Shown here one piece after another: positions 48,886 to 57,746 of a DNA stretch of 64,000 nt (positions within the stretch are counted from its first letter, which is position 1; each line of letters starts with the position of its first letter). The notes beneath the pieces are model-generated. The model saw nothing but the letters and a program-made list of their open reading frames with translations. It was not told the DNA's origin and searched no databases. The position numbers and the translations under genes were made by a program. The DNA is from Chryseobacterium sp. JM1 (GTDB taxonomy: Bacteria > Bacteroidota > Bacteroidia > Flavobacteriales > Weeksellaceae), in assembly GCF_000737715.1 (NCBI RefSeq), contig NZ_JPRN01000011.1, positions 164,643 to 228,642 of the forward strand, written 5' to 3'.

Positions 48886-50355
48886 TTATTTATAATGCTG
48901 GTAAAATTTGTTGTCAAAAATTTCCTGAGGATCATACTTTCTTTTCATAGCGAAGAAGGAGTCAGCCTGAGGATATACTTTCCTCATCTTTATTCTGTCG
49001 ATATGGAGACGGTAGGGCAGATAAAACGTTCCTTCATTTTTAAGGGTAGCATCTAAGAGTTTATTGGTAAGGATCTTCATGGCGTCTTCCTGTTTTGTTG
49101 TTTTCTTTTGGTTAAATAATAAGACAAACCCGAAAACATTTTCCCTTGCATAGTTCATATAGCTGTCTTCATCTTTATTCACTGCGCGGATTGTTATATT
49201 AAGAAGATCCAGTTCGGAATTTTTGAGAATTGGCTTGATATCTTTGATAAACTGGTTGAAATTTCTTTCAGGGATAAAATACTCCTGCAGGAGATCCGTA
49301 GAATTTGGGTCTTTATTTTCAATGAGAGAAACATGGCCGTCAAGAAGTTCATTTCTCGTATAGACAATATTTTGAGCCATTTTGCTGAGGTTGGTTTCCA
49401 GATCCCAGCGAAGCCTTTTTCCATATTCACTGTTGACAGTGCTTCTGAAAACAAGACGTTTTATTTCTTCACTTTTTGCATTTTTAGCAGTAATTGATGA
49501 CGGTTTTTCATCAGTCTTTTCAAAATAGTTGATCGTGGCTTCTTCAAGAAAATGCTTATCGGAAATCCTTAACCTTCCAAAAACAAGACTGACTTCCGGG
49601 CGATCAGCTATAAGCCTTTTATAATCATTCGTATAGTCATCAGATTTTAAACGGACATACCGGTATTTGAGGCTCGTATTATCCACCACTTTTAATCTGA
49701 CATCCAAAATAATCCCGAACAGACCATATCCTCCGATCACCAGTTTAAAGAGTTCAGGATTCTCCTCCCTGCTGCAGTTGAGAATTTCACCATTGTGATT
49801 CATTAATGTAAATGAAACAACACTTGATCCAACCGGGGGAATATTTTTCTGCCATCCGTGACCGTTCACACTTACCGAACCGCCTATGGAAAAAGAACTG
49901 AAAGCCTGCATGACGGCAATTGATTTTCCTTTTATATCGATATATTGTATAGCATCTTCCCAAAGAGCACCTGAGCCAATCGTAAGGATATTATTCTCAG
50001 CATCCAGTTCCATATGTTTATACGGAAGCATATTAAGTAAGATGCCGTTTGGGTAAATTGTGTGTCCGCCCATACTGTGCTGAGCTCCGGCAATGGATAT
50101 TTTTAATTTCTTTTCCTTAGCATATTTCAGAATCTGGCGCAGCTGGTTTTCGATCTCTGTTTTTGAAGAAGGAACCTTTATTAAAGTGTCTATTTTGGTT
50201 AAATTCAGTTGGCTTACATCATTCGCATAGCCTTTCGGTGTTTCAGTCTTAAGATCGGACTCATTCCACTTCGTTCTGAGAACGTGAATAATGGGGATAG
50301 AAATAAATACAAGAACGATTACAATTCCGATGGCAAAAAAATATCTTTTCTTCAT
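48886..50355 (-). CDS. membrane-anchored FAD-binding oxidoreductase
   Basis: A 489-aa flavoenzyme. One N-terminal helix (about 7-27) anchors it in the inner membrane. The PCMH-type FAD domain follows: KKLKISIAGAQHSMGGHTIY (about 80-99), LTIGSGALWEDAIQYI, GGSVSVNGHGWQ (about 156-167) and GGYGLFGIILDVRLK (about 205-219). The C-terminal half resembles sugar-lactone oxidase-like enzymes. The substrate is unknown. ATG at 50355 is chosen over a TTG two codons earlier. It follows the patatin gene by 35 nt on the same strand, so they are likely one operon. Confidence 0.87.
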   Translation of the reverse strand: MKKRYFFAIGIVIVLVFISIPIIHVLRTKWNESDLKTETPKGYANDVSQLNLTKIDTLIKVPSSKTEIENQLRQILKYAKEKKLKISIAGAQHSMGGHTIYPNGILLNMLPYKHMELDAENNILTIGSGALWEDAIQYIDIKGKSIAVMQAFSSFSIGGSVSVNGHGWQKNIPPVGSSVVSFTLMNHNGEILNCSREENPELFKLVIGGYGLFGIILDVRLKVVDNTSLKYRYVRLKSDDYTNDYKRLIADRPEVSLVFGRLRISDKHFLEEATINYFEKTDEKPSSITAKNAKSEEIKRLVFRSTVNSEYGKRLRWDLETNLSKMAQNIVYTRNELLDGHVSLIENKDPNSTDLLQEYFIPERNFNQFIKDIKPILKNSELDLLNITIRAVNKDEDSYMNYARENVFGFVLLFNQKKTTKQEDAMKILTNKLLDATLKNEGTFYLPYRLHIDRIKMRKVYPQADSFFAMKRKYDPQEIFDNKFYQHYK

Positions 50356-50390
50356 TGACAATATTAAACATCTAAAATACTCAAAATTCC

Positions 50391-51977
50391 TTATCCCACC
50401 GTCGGTGTATCCTCTTCCTTCAGGATCTTTTTCTCCTTCATCGAAAGCATCATTCTTTCATATTTGTATTTTTCCCAGTCGAACTGATTCAGGAAATCCA
50501 GGGCTGCCTGGAAACCTCTGTTGAAAAGATCCTCTTTTTCCTCTCTTTTCATAAAGAAATTCAGCCAGCTGCTCGTTCCGCAATTAACGGTCTGAATGCT
50601 GTAAAGACGGTAAAAACTGTGTTTGGTTAAAAACGATTTGTCATTAAATCCTTTTAGTGTGCTGATGATATTTCCTGCGTAAGAAAAAGGTGTTTTGAGG
50701 ATTTCTTCACTCGTTTTCCCCTTCTCAGACAGAATATCCGAATCGCTCGTAAGCTGTACCCCGAAAAGTGGCATTCTCGGATAAAAGACATCGCTGGCAT
50801 GAAAAATATCGATCGGGAAGTTGGAAATACTTCCGCCGTCAATGAAAAGTCCGGCAGGGTAGATATCCTCGGGTTTTGTGTTCATCCAGAATTTCCAGGC
50901 GTATTTCACTGAGCTGTCATCCTTATCGATCCGTTTTTGGAAAGGTTCAAAAAAGAATGGGACAGACATGGAAGCTCTTACAAATTCGGCTGGACTTACG
51001 TGCTTTAATTCTTCTTCAGACCAGTATAAATTGGCCATCGTAGGAAGCTCTACTTTGATCTTTGCATTGATATCCGTTGTGATAACGACATATTCCGAGC
51101 GGAGCTGGTAAAACGGATTGTTTTTATAGTAATCATTATTCACGGCACTTTCATAAAATATCCTGTAACGCGTCTGGTCGATATGCTCCAGGTTTTTATT
51201 CTTAATGGCTTCAATACTTTTTAAAGCGATGGTGTAATATTCCTGTGTATTTCCGTAACGGTAATTAAGATTAAGGCCCTGTTCTTTCTGAATAAATTTC
51301 TCATTAAGTTCAGCCACCGTTTTAATTCCAAAACTGTCCAGAACACTTTGCATAGTTTGTGAAAAAGTATTCCCGGGATTGAATCCGCTGTTCTGTTTCC
51401 GGAAATCATTGTAGAATTTTTTAATACAGAAAAAGGCGATAATCACCGGAATTAAAGGAATAAGAAAAAGGAGTTTCGCATTCAGTGTGGTTTCCGGTCT
51501 GGAGGCAAAAGGAATGATCACGAGGATCACCATAATGACCGCTAAAATAATCGCATTGATCTTAAAGAAATCTTTATTGTTCAGAATCGCATGAATGGTA
51601 GTTTTTACATAAGTCTTTCCATCCATAAAGTCTGCAAAATTCCAGCTGAAGAGAATATCCTTGATCACTTCACTTTTAGCTTCCTCTTTGGTCTTACAGG
51701 CAGCAATAAGCATGGTATTGATCGCACCGGCACTGGTCCCAGCCACTTTTAAAAACCGAACACCGAAAATCTCTAAACCATAAAGGTAACCCACCAAAGC
51801 ACTTCCCCAGACACCTCCTCCTTCCTGAACAAACTCTACATACTGGCTTCCCTGCGCATCCAGCAGATCGGAAAACTCCTTTAACGAAATATGCTCATGC
51901 AGGGCAGCGAGTTTATCCTTAGATTCCCTGGAAAGTACATTTTCTTCAAGAATTTGGTTTAAGATTTCAGTTTTCAT
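50391..51977 (-). CDS. patatin-like phospholipase
   Basis: A 528-aa lipid acyl hydrolase. Oxyanion segment EGGGVWGSALVGYLYG (about 52-67), Ser nucleophile in AGTSAGAINTML (about 80-91) and Asp in DGGSISNFPIDIF (about 376-388) make a complete Ser-Asp dyad. Two hydrophobic helices (about 142-188) interrupt the domain and probably anchor it in the inner membrane. It likely hydrolyses phospholipids or other acyl esters. It heads a run of five same-strand genes ending at 47646; the link to the FAD oxidase downstream is by position only. Confidence 0.9.
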   Translation of the reverse strand: MKTEILNQILEENVLSRESKDKLAALHEHISLKEFSDLLDAQGSQYVEFVQEGGGVWGSALVGYLYGLEIFGVRFLKVAGTSAGAINTMLIAACKTKEEAKSEVIKDILFSWNFADFMDGKTYVKTTIHAILNNKDFFKINAIILAVIMVILVIIPFASRPETTLNAKLLFLIPLIPVIIAFFCIKKFYNDFRKQNSGFNPGNTFSQTMQSVLDSFGIKTVAELNEKFIQKEQGLNLNYRYGNTQEYYTIALKSIEAIKNKNLEHIDQTRYRIFYESAVNNDYYKNNPFYQLRSEYVVITTDINAKIKVELPTMANLYWSEEELKHVSPAEFVRASMSVPFFFEPFQKRIDKDDSSVKYAWKFWMNTKPEDIYPAGLFIDGGSISNFPIDIFHASDVFYPRMPLFGVQLTSDSDILSEKGKTSEEILKTPFSYAGNIISTLKGFNDKSFLTKHSFYRLYSIQTVNCGTSSWLNFFMKREEKEDLFNRGFQAALDFLNQFDWEKYKYERMMLSMKEKKILKEEDTPTVG

Positions 51978-52291
51978 GGGTGATTGGGTGTTTGGTATTT
52001 GTACTTGGTCTTTGTCTTTGTTGGTTTTCGCAAAGGCGCAAGGAGTTTAAAAATGTTTATGTTGTTAAGGCGCAAGAAAATCAAAGATTTTTAGCTAAAA
52101 TTGTAATACTAAAAATTAACAGTATTCAATTTTATCGAAGATAAAATCTTTGCGTCTTAAAACAGTTTAGCGATTATAAAAACTTTGCGTCTTTGCGAAA
52201 ACCAACAAAAAGCTCAAAAGTTTATCTGTCAAATATTAGCTAAAGTTAGCAACAAATCCTTATTGTAATTCAAGTGTTTTCACCCTTTATT
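51978..52291. other. 314-bp intergenic region with long hairpin element
   Basis: No gene is seen. A 190-bp self-complementary element (52018-52208) takes up most of it. Confidence 0.75.
52018..52208. repeat. long nested inverted-repeat element
   Basis: Outer arms 52018-52048 (TTGTTGGTTTTCGCAAAGGC and on) and 52180-52208 (CTTTGCGTCTTTGCGAAAAC region) are complementary. Inner arms around 52063-52090 (TTAAGGCGCAAG, TCAAAGATTTT) and 52141-52163 (ATAAAATCTTTGCGTCTTAA) also pair. The CTTTGCGTCTTTGCG theme is, from memory, widespread in flavobacterial intergenic DNA. Confidence 0.8.
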
Positions 52292-53191
52292 TTACCATTG
52301 TTTTCGCCTCGCATAAATAAAGGTGCAGATCACAACCAAAGCCATAACCCCAACCGTGATAAAGTATCCGTATTTATGATGCAGCTCAGGCATATTCTCG
52401 AAATTCATCCCGTAAAGGCCGGCAATAAACGTGATCGGTAAAAAATACACTGAATAGATGGCCAGAACTTTCATCACCTGATTCGCCTTCTGATCAGAAA
52501 GCGCAAGGAACATCGAAATAAGGTTGGTGATCTGAATATTTAAATGATCAAAATCCGCCACAACATCTTTGTGCTTATCTTTTAAATCGACGATCTCTGA
52601 ATCCTGAAGATTTAAGAGTTTGAATTTATCTACTGCATCGGTTGAAATGGTTAGTACCCGTGAGTTCAGCCCGGATTTTCTTTTCAGTTTATACAGTCTT
52701 CTGATTTGGTTGGTATGGTTGGTGTTTTTGAGGAAAATTTCGTTTTCGATATTATCCATCGTTTCCAGAAGGCTGATGGACTCATCATCAAAGCTCTTCA
52801 TAATCAGAAGGGCAATCATTAAAGCGATCTTTGAAGGAGGAACTTCTGTCTGGATGGCAGAAATCTGTTTCTTCGTTTCCAGAATGCTTTTAGTTTTCAT
52901 CCTGTGGATGGTGATGATGGTATTTTCCAGCAGAAAGATGGCGATCTTCGTACTGATATCGCTTATCGTGTTGAGGTTTTTTCTTTCCAGCTCGGTGCTT
53001 TCGCGAAGGAGGAAGAATTTTACACTGCCATCTTCTTCGTATTTGGGAAGGTGGTTCGGATCCATCGTATCTTCCAGCAGAAGATTATTGATCTCATATC
53101 TTTCGTGAAGAAATTTCAGGTCTTCCGCAGTGGGAGCCTCTACATCTACCCATTCACATTGGGAATCTCTGTATATCGTGTCGATTGGCAT
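52292..53191 (-). CDS. corA: CorA-type magnesium/cobalt transporter
   Basis: A 299-aa inner-membrane channel-type transporter for Mg2+ (and Co2+/Ni2+). The long N-terminal cytosolic domain ends in two C-terminal helices (about 236-256 and 272-290) with the diagnostic GMN motif between them (YGMNFENMPE, about 258-267). Length is normal. It is divergent from the ketoacyl-ACP synthase gene. No Mg2+-responsive leader was recognised. Confidence 0.95.
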   Translation of the reverse strand: MPIDTIYRDSQCEWVDVEAPTAEDLKFLHERYEINNLLLEDTMDPNHLPKYEEDGSVKFFLLRESTELERKNLNTISDISTKIAIFLLENTIITIHRMKTKSILETKKQISAIQTEVPPSKIALMIALLIMKSFDDESISLLETMDNIENEIFLKNTNHTNQIRRLYKLKRKSGLNSRVLTISTDAVDKFKLLNLQDSEIVDLKDKHKDVVADFDHLNIQITNLISMFLALSDQKANQVMKVLAIYSVYFLPITFIAGLYGMNFENMPELHHKYGYFITVGVMALVVICTFIYARRKQW

Positions 53192-53211
53192 ATAATAAAA
53201 ATACTAATATT

Positions 53212-53245
53212 TTGAAAAACTATGTGTTAAATAATTTTATCTTTG
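53212..53245 (+). promoter_or_regulatory. promoter of the ketoacyl-ACP synthase gene
   Basis: TTG (53212-53214), 23 nt, TATCTTTG (53238-53245), then 19 nt to the ATG: a complete -33/-7 promoter. Confidence 0.65.
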
Positions 53246-53264
53246 CCAAAATTAAAAAAACTAT

Positions 53265-54287
53265 ATGATTAAAAGTACAATAAAAGGGATTGGATTTTAT
53301 GTTCCGGACAATGTTGTTACGAATGATGATTTAGCAAAACTGATGACCACCAATGATGAATGGATTACGGAAAGAACGGGCATCAAAGAAAGAAGACACA
53401 GACAAAACAGAAACGACTCTCAGGAAACGACTGCCTATTTAGGATTCAAAGCTTCTGAAAAAGCTCTTGAAAAAGCAGGACTTACCGCTCAGGATATAGA
53501 TTATATTGTTTTTGCGACGCTTTCTCCGGATTATTATTTCCCGGGTTGTGGCGTTTTACTTCAGGATATGCTGGGATGCGATACCATTGGTGCTTTGGAT
53601 ATCAGAAACCAATGTTCAGGGTTTGTATATGCGGTAAGTGTAGCCAATGCTTTCATCAAATCCGGAACGTATAAAAATATTCTGGTAGTAGGGGCAGAAA
53701 TCCATTCTTTCGGACTTGATTTTTCTGATGAAGGAAGAGGCGTTTCCGTGATCTTCGGAGATGGAGCAGGAGCGATTGTGCTTTCAGCGACGGAAGATGC
53801 CAATGCAGGAGATATTTTAGCGGTGAATATGCATTCTGAAGGGAAATATGCCGATGAATTGTGTACCCAGTTCCCCGGTTCTAAATTCGGATGGAGCGAC
53901 AGAATGAGAAAAGAGCCTGAAAATGTTACTGATAAGGAAGTATATCCGATCATGAACGGAAATTTTGTGTTCAAACATGCCGTAACAAGATTCCCTGAGA
54001 CGATGCAGGAAGCATTGGATAAAGCAGGAAAAACTATTGAAGATCTGGATATGTTCATTCCTCACCAGGCCAATCTTAGAATTGCTCAGTTTGTACAGCA
54101 GAAATTCGGACTTCCGGATGAGAAGATCCACAATAATATTCAGAAATACGGAAATACAACGGCTGCCTCTATTCCTATCGCTTTAAGTGAAGCTATTGAA
54201 GAAGGAAAAATCAAAAGAGGAGATCTGGTATTGCTTTCAGCATTCGGAAGTGGATTTACATGGGGAAGTGTTTTATTCCAATATTAA
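53265..54287 (+). CDS. fabH: beta-ketoacyl-ACP synthase III
   Basis: FabH-type enzymes condense acyl-CoA with malonyl-ACP to start fatty-acid synthesis. The 340-aa product begins KSTIKGIGFYVPDNVVTNDD, has the catalytic Cys in IRNQCSGFVY (about 112-121), His in FIPHQANLRI (about 264-273) and Asn in YGNTTAASIP (about 296-305), plus the C-terminal GSGFTWGS. The triad is complete. No other fatty-acid gene is adjacent, so it may be a second, specialised FabH (for branched chains, flexirubin or other lipids). It is followed by a bidirectional terminator. Confidence 0.92.
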   Translation: MIKSTIKGIGFYVPDNVVTNDDLAKLMTTNDEWITERTGIKERRHRQNRNDSQETTAYLGFKASEKALEKAGLTAQDIDYIVFATLSPDYYFPGCGVLLQDMLGCDTIGALDIRNQCSGFVYAVSVANAFIKSGTYKNILVVGAEIHSFGLDFSDEGRGVSVIFGDGAGAIVLSATEDANAGDILAVNMHSEGKYADELCTQFPGSKFGWSDRMRKEPENVTDKEVYPIMNGNFVFKHAVTRFPETMQEALDKAGKTIEDLDMFIPHQANLRIAQFVQQKFGLPDEKIHNNIQKYGNTTAASIPIALSEAIEEGKIKRGDLVLLSAFGSGFTWGSVLFQY

Positions 54288-54343
54288 TCAGACAAAATAA
54301 TGAGACTGCTATCAATACATTTGATAGATGGTTTAAACATAAA

Positions 54344-54380
54344 AAATCCGCAGAGCTTTGCTCTGCGGATTTCTTTTTTT
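54344..54380. terminator. bidirectional intrinsic terminator
   Basis: A perfect 12-bp stem (AAATCCGCAGAG / CTCTGCGGATTT) with a 5-nt loop and A/T runs on both sides lies between convergent fabH and thioredoxin genes. Its stem sequence is reused in the terminators at 58717 and 59202. Confidence 0.93.
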
Positions 54381-54392
54381 ATACTTTATTAT

Positions 54393-55553
54393 TTAAAGGC
54401 TTTTCAGTAACTTTTCAGTGTCTGTAGAATCCTCTCCTGTGCTTTTTGCCAGCTGAACAGACTTTTCAGCCCACATTTTTGCATTTTTCTTATCTCCGAT
54501 TTTGTTGTAAAGATTCGCTAAAGTATCCGTATTGGCATAGTTTTCATTTTTCTTTACAGATTCCTGAGCCCATGCAACCGCTTTTTCCAGAGAAGCTTTG
54601 CTACTTACGTTTTCAAAGAAATTCCATGCTAAAGAGTTTAATTCTTCAGAACTTGCTGCAGAATAATCTTTGTATAGCTCTATCGTTAATTTCTCATAAG
54701 TAGGAATGTCTTTATCCTTCAGAGCTCTGCTGGCTTTCACTTTTTTCAGAAACTTTTCAGACTCCTCTTTGGTCATGAATTTTTGAGTTTCCGTTAAGAA
54801 ATAGCTGTCATTCCAGGTTTTTGTTTCTGCGTTATATGATTTTTTAACCGCTGTATTCAACTTTATATTTTTGTCAAATTTCGCGTATTTCTCTTCAGGG
54901 AAGATTTTGATGATTTCCGCTTTTTTATTCTGGAATATTTTATACAAAGGACTTTCCGTACTCTGCACTCCTGAAAGAAGCATTTGTACATCTTCCTGAT
55001 CAAGGGTTGTTTTCTGTTGGAAATAACGGTCCAATACTCTTCCTGCCAGTTCAGAATCATTATAGATGGTCAGTCCGGCAAGGTTTTTTAGAAATTCAGG
55101 ATCTTTTTCTCCGTTTTCAAATTTTTGCTTTAATGCAGTCAGTCTTTTATTCGGATCTTCCGCATCTTTAGCAAACTGGATGAAATCTTTTTCCTCTACA
55201 TACCCTAGCGTTCTGTGGACTTCCTCTCCGTCACCATTGATGAAAAGGTAAGTAGGAAATGCTTTTACATTATATTTTTTGGCAAGACCTATTCCTTCTC
55301 CTTTTTCCATGTCAATTTTGGCGTTCACAAAATGGGAGTTGTAAAAATCTCCAACGGTCTGAAGTGGGAAAATATTTTTCACCATCAGTTTACATGGTCC
55401 ACACCAAGATGCATAAGCATCCACAAATACCAGTTTGTTTTCTTTTTTTGCCTTCGCCAGAATAGCAGCGAAATTACTGTCTTCAAATTTAATTCCCTGT
55501 GCAAATGCTACTGCAGCTATAAATAAAGAAGAAAATATTGCTAATTTTTTCAT
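54393..55553 (-). CDS. exported thioredoxin-domain protein with TPR-like C-terminus
   Basis: A 386-aa periplasmic protein: signal peptide (about 1-18, ending AFAQ), a thioredoxin domain with active site ASWCGPCKLM (about 48-57) and the cis-Pro region KAFPTYLFINGDG (about 99-111), then a helical C-terminal half (about 135-386) with repeat-like helices (SLAWNFFENV; ANLYNKIGDKKNAKMWAEKS) typical of TPR. It likely reduces or isomerises disulphides of envelope proteins; the partner is unknown. It has its own promoter and terminator. Confidence 0.9.
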   Translation of the reverse strand: MKKLAIFSSLFIAAVAFAQGIKFEDSNFAAILAKAKKENKLVFVDAYASWCGPCKLMVKNIFPLQTVGDFYNSHFVNAKIDMEKGEGIGLAKKYNVKAFPTYLFINGDGEEVHRTLGYVEEKDFIQFAKDAEDPNKRLTALKQKFENGEKDPEFLKNLAGLTIYNDSELAGRVLDRYFQQKTTLDQEDVQMLLSGVQSTESPLYKIFQNKKAEIIKIFPEEKYAKFDKNIKLNTAVKKSYNAETKTWNDSYFLTETQKFMTKEESEKFLKKVKASRALKDKDIPTYEKLTIELYKDYSAASSEELNSLAWNFFENVSSKASLEKAVAWAQESVKKNENYANTDTLANLYNKIGDKKNAKMWAEKSVQLAKSTGEDSTDTEKLLKSL

Positions 55554-55571
55554 AAAACTTTTTATTGATTA

Positions 55572-55579
55572 CAAATGTA
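55572..55579 (-). promoter_or_regulatory. -7 promoter element of the thioredoxin-TPR gene
   Basis: TACATTTG on the minus strand matches TAnnTTTG, 18 nt before the ATG at 55553. Confidence 0.55.
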
Positions 55580-55766
55580 ATAATTATGCGATTATATAAG
55601 TAGCTGTAAAATGAAAATAGTTACGGGAAATTTTATTTTTAATATATAATAATTCTATTTAATGTGAAAATTGTTAGTGATGTGTTATTAAATTAAATAA
55701 TATTCTTGTTTTTAGTTAAAAAAATTAAATAATTAAAGAATATTTTAATAAAATATAAAATATTAG

Positions 55767-55774
55767 TAGCTTTG
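55767..55774 (+). promoter_or_regulatory. -7 promoter element of the AraC/TPR regulator gene
   Basis: TAGCTTTG matches TAnnTTTG, 20 nt before the ATG at 55795, in a very AT-rich 240-bp region. Confidence 0.55.
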
Positions 55775-55794
55775 TAAAAAACAAAAAGACACCC

Positions 55795-57468
55795 ATGAAA
55801 ATGATGAATTATTATAAAATCCAAATAATAATTTATTTTTTTATGCCTAAAAGTCTGCTAAAACTTTTGTTTTTGTTCATAACTGCTGTCCCCATCTGGG
55901 CTCAGAAAAAATACGGCTTCGACCAAATCTGTGAAAGAACGTCTATCCAGACAACACAAAAAGATATTCCCGGAGCTCTGAAAACAGCGGATTCGTTGTA
56001 CATGACTGCGCAGAAACCTTTGGATAAGGTGAAAAGCCTTCTTCTTTCTGCCGAATTATATCACTCCGCCGGAGAATTCAAAAAATCTATATGCTACGGT
56101 GAAAATGCCCATTCTCTTTTAAGTCAGATTAATGAGGTTGAATGGTTTGCCCGTGTGAATGAATTTCTGGCTAAAGAATATCGTCTGGTTGGCCTTCATG
56201 AAAGATCAAAAAAGTATACCCTGGAAGGTATAGAAGCTGCCAAAGGTATCACCGATTCTCAAAAAAGAGGGGAAATACTCGGACTTCTGAACCAGGAAAT
56301 GGCTTATTACGAAATGGAGCGTGGTAGTTATTCTGATGCGGTGAAATATATTCAGTATTCATTAGATTCTTTTGGAAAAGATAACCCGCAGGATAATGAA
56401 AGGGCTGTAGCAGCTTCCTACCAGATTCTTGGAGATGTTTATTTTAAACTTAAAGATTATGCCGTTTCCGAAAGCTATTACCGGAAAGCAGAGTCTATGC
56501 TTAAAAATAAGTGTTGTATTCTCGGACTGGTCTATAACGGAATCGGAGGTATTCGTCTGAAACAGAAAAACTGGAAAGATGCCGAAACTTACCTTAAAAA
56601 AGCTGAAAATATAGCAGACAGTTCCAAAAGTCTTAAGCTTAAAAAAGCAGTTTATTCCAATATCAATGATTATTATGAAGGAACAGGGGACAATTTTAAA
56701 GCTTCTCTATACGCTGTAAAGTATGTAAGAGCTTACGACAGTCTTACCGCCCGGGGCCGTGAAGTTTCACTTGGTGGCCCGGAAACTTCGGTAAAGCCCA
56801 GTAAAAAAAGCGCACAGATCAGTGTTGTGAAAAATGCAGCCATCATAGTACTGCTTATTACCCTGGTTGGAATCGTTATCTTTTTTAAAACAAAACAGAG
56901 AAAACAGCGCTCAAAATTCCGGAATATTATAAGAACTCAGCTTCAAATGATTAGCTCCCGCAGAGAATCTATGCCATTAAAAACGGAAAATTCCGACTTT
57001 TCCAATATTTCTGTGGAAGAAGTGGATGATCGGGCAGGAGGATCCGACAAAAGAAGAAATGAATCTTTGATGACTTCCGAAACAGAGGCAAAACTGCTGG
57101 AACTTCTTGAGGAATTTGAAAAAGGAGACCTGTATAACAACAAGAATATGTCACTGTCATTCCTGGCTGCTGAACTTAATACCAATACAAAGTATCTTTC
57201 CTATGTGATCAATCAGCATAAAAATGCGGATGTGAAAACCTATGTCAATCGCCTGAGGATTAACTATATTGTGGATAAACTGATCAATGATGAAAAGTAC
57301 AGACAGTATAAAATCAGCATCCTTGCAGACGAATGCGGCTTTTCTTCACACAGTAAATTTGCGTCTGTCTTCAAGGCTGTGACCGATTTTTCTCCATCGT
57401 CTTATATAAAATATCTGGATGCTGAAAATCAGTCAGATAAAAATGTTCATTTTCGGGAAAACACTTAA
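55795..57468 (+). CDS. membrane-bound AraC-type regulator with TPR sensor domain
   Basis: A 557-aa protein: signal-like N-terminus (around residues 17-37), TPR repeats in the periplasm (about 60-320; for example YQILGDVYFKLKDYAVSESY and LVYNGIGGIRLKQKNWKDAE), one transmembrane helix (about 345-362; AAIIVLLITLVGIVIF), a linker, and a C-terminal AraC helix-turn-helix domain (about 450-545; LSFLAAELNTNTKYLSYVI; ISILADECGFSSHSKFASVF). This layout lets a signal sensed outside the membrane reach DNA directly. ATG at 55843 is an alternative start that puts the signal peptide first. The next gene encodes a collar-like exported protein and may be its target. Confidence 0.88.
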   Translation: MKMMNYYKIQIIIYFFMPKSLLKLLFLFITAVPIWAQKKYGFDQICERTSIQTTQKDIPGALKTADSLYMTAQKPLDKVKSLLLSAELYHSAGEFKKSICYGENAHSLLSQINEVEWFARVNEFLAKEYRLVGLHERSKKYTLEGIEAAKGITDSQKRGEILGLLNQEMAYYEMERGSYSDAVKYIQYSLDSFGKDNPQDNERAVAASYQILGDVYFKLKDYAVSESYYRKAESMLKNKCCILGLVYNGIGGIRLKQKNWKDAETYLKKAENIADSSKSLKLKKAVYSNINDYYEGTGDNFKASLYAVKYVRAYDSLTARGREVSLGGPETSVKPSKKSAQISVVKNAAIIVLLITLVGIVIFFKTKQRKQRSKFRNIIRTQLQMISSRRESMPLKTENSDFSNISVEEVDDRAGGSDKRRNESLMTSETEAKLLELLEEFEKGDLYNNKNMSLSFLAAELNTNTKYLSYVINQHKNADVKTYVNRLRINYIVDKLINDEKYRQYKISILADECGFSSHSKFASVFKAVTDFSPSSYIKYLDAENQSDKNVHFRENT

Positions 57469-57552
57469 GAATCAGATTGTTTTTAGGAATTGTGTCTTTT
57501 CATTTTCGCGAAAACAGATAACCTATTGTTTTATCTAAGACCTTCGCATCTA

Positions 57553-57630
57553 TATCTTTGCGCCAGCTTTATGGGAATGAATCTACTGCATTTGTCACTC
57601 ATTTTTTAATCTGTTTATTCCCATTAAAGC
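57553..57630 (+). promoter_or_regulatory. promoter with leader hairpin upstream of the collar-like gene
   Basis: TATCTTTG (57553-57560) is a -7 element. The predicted transcript begins near 57566, exactly where an inverted repeat starts: GCTTTATGGGAAT (57566-57578) pairs with ATTCCCATTAAAGC (57617-57630) with one bulge. A 12-codon frame (57571-57609) lies in the loop. The gene start is 117 nt further on. Confidence 0.5.
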
Positions 57631-57678
57631 AGAACTGCGCTCAGTCATCTAAATACTAAAACTGAAAATTACTAGACG

Positions 57679-57707
57679 GTATAAAATATCTGCCAACTAT
57701 TTTATAC
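57679..57707 (+). promoter_or_regulatory. 10-bp inverted repeat before the collar-like gene
   Basis: GTATAAAATA (57679-57688) and TATTTTATAC (57698-57707) are exact inverse copies with a 9-nt spacer, 39 nt before the ATG. It could be an operator or a leader hairpin. Confidence 0.45.
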
Positions 57708-57746
57708 AAAAAAACCATGAAAACTTTTAACTAGTAAATTAAACGG

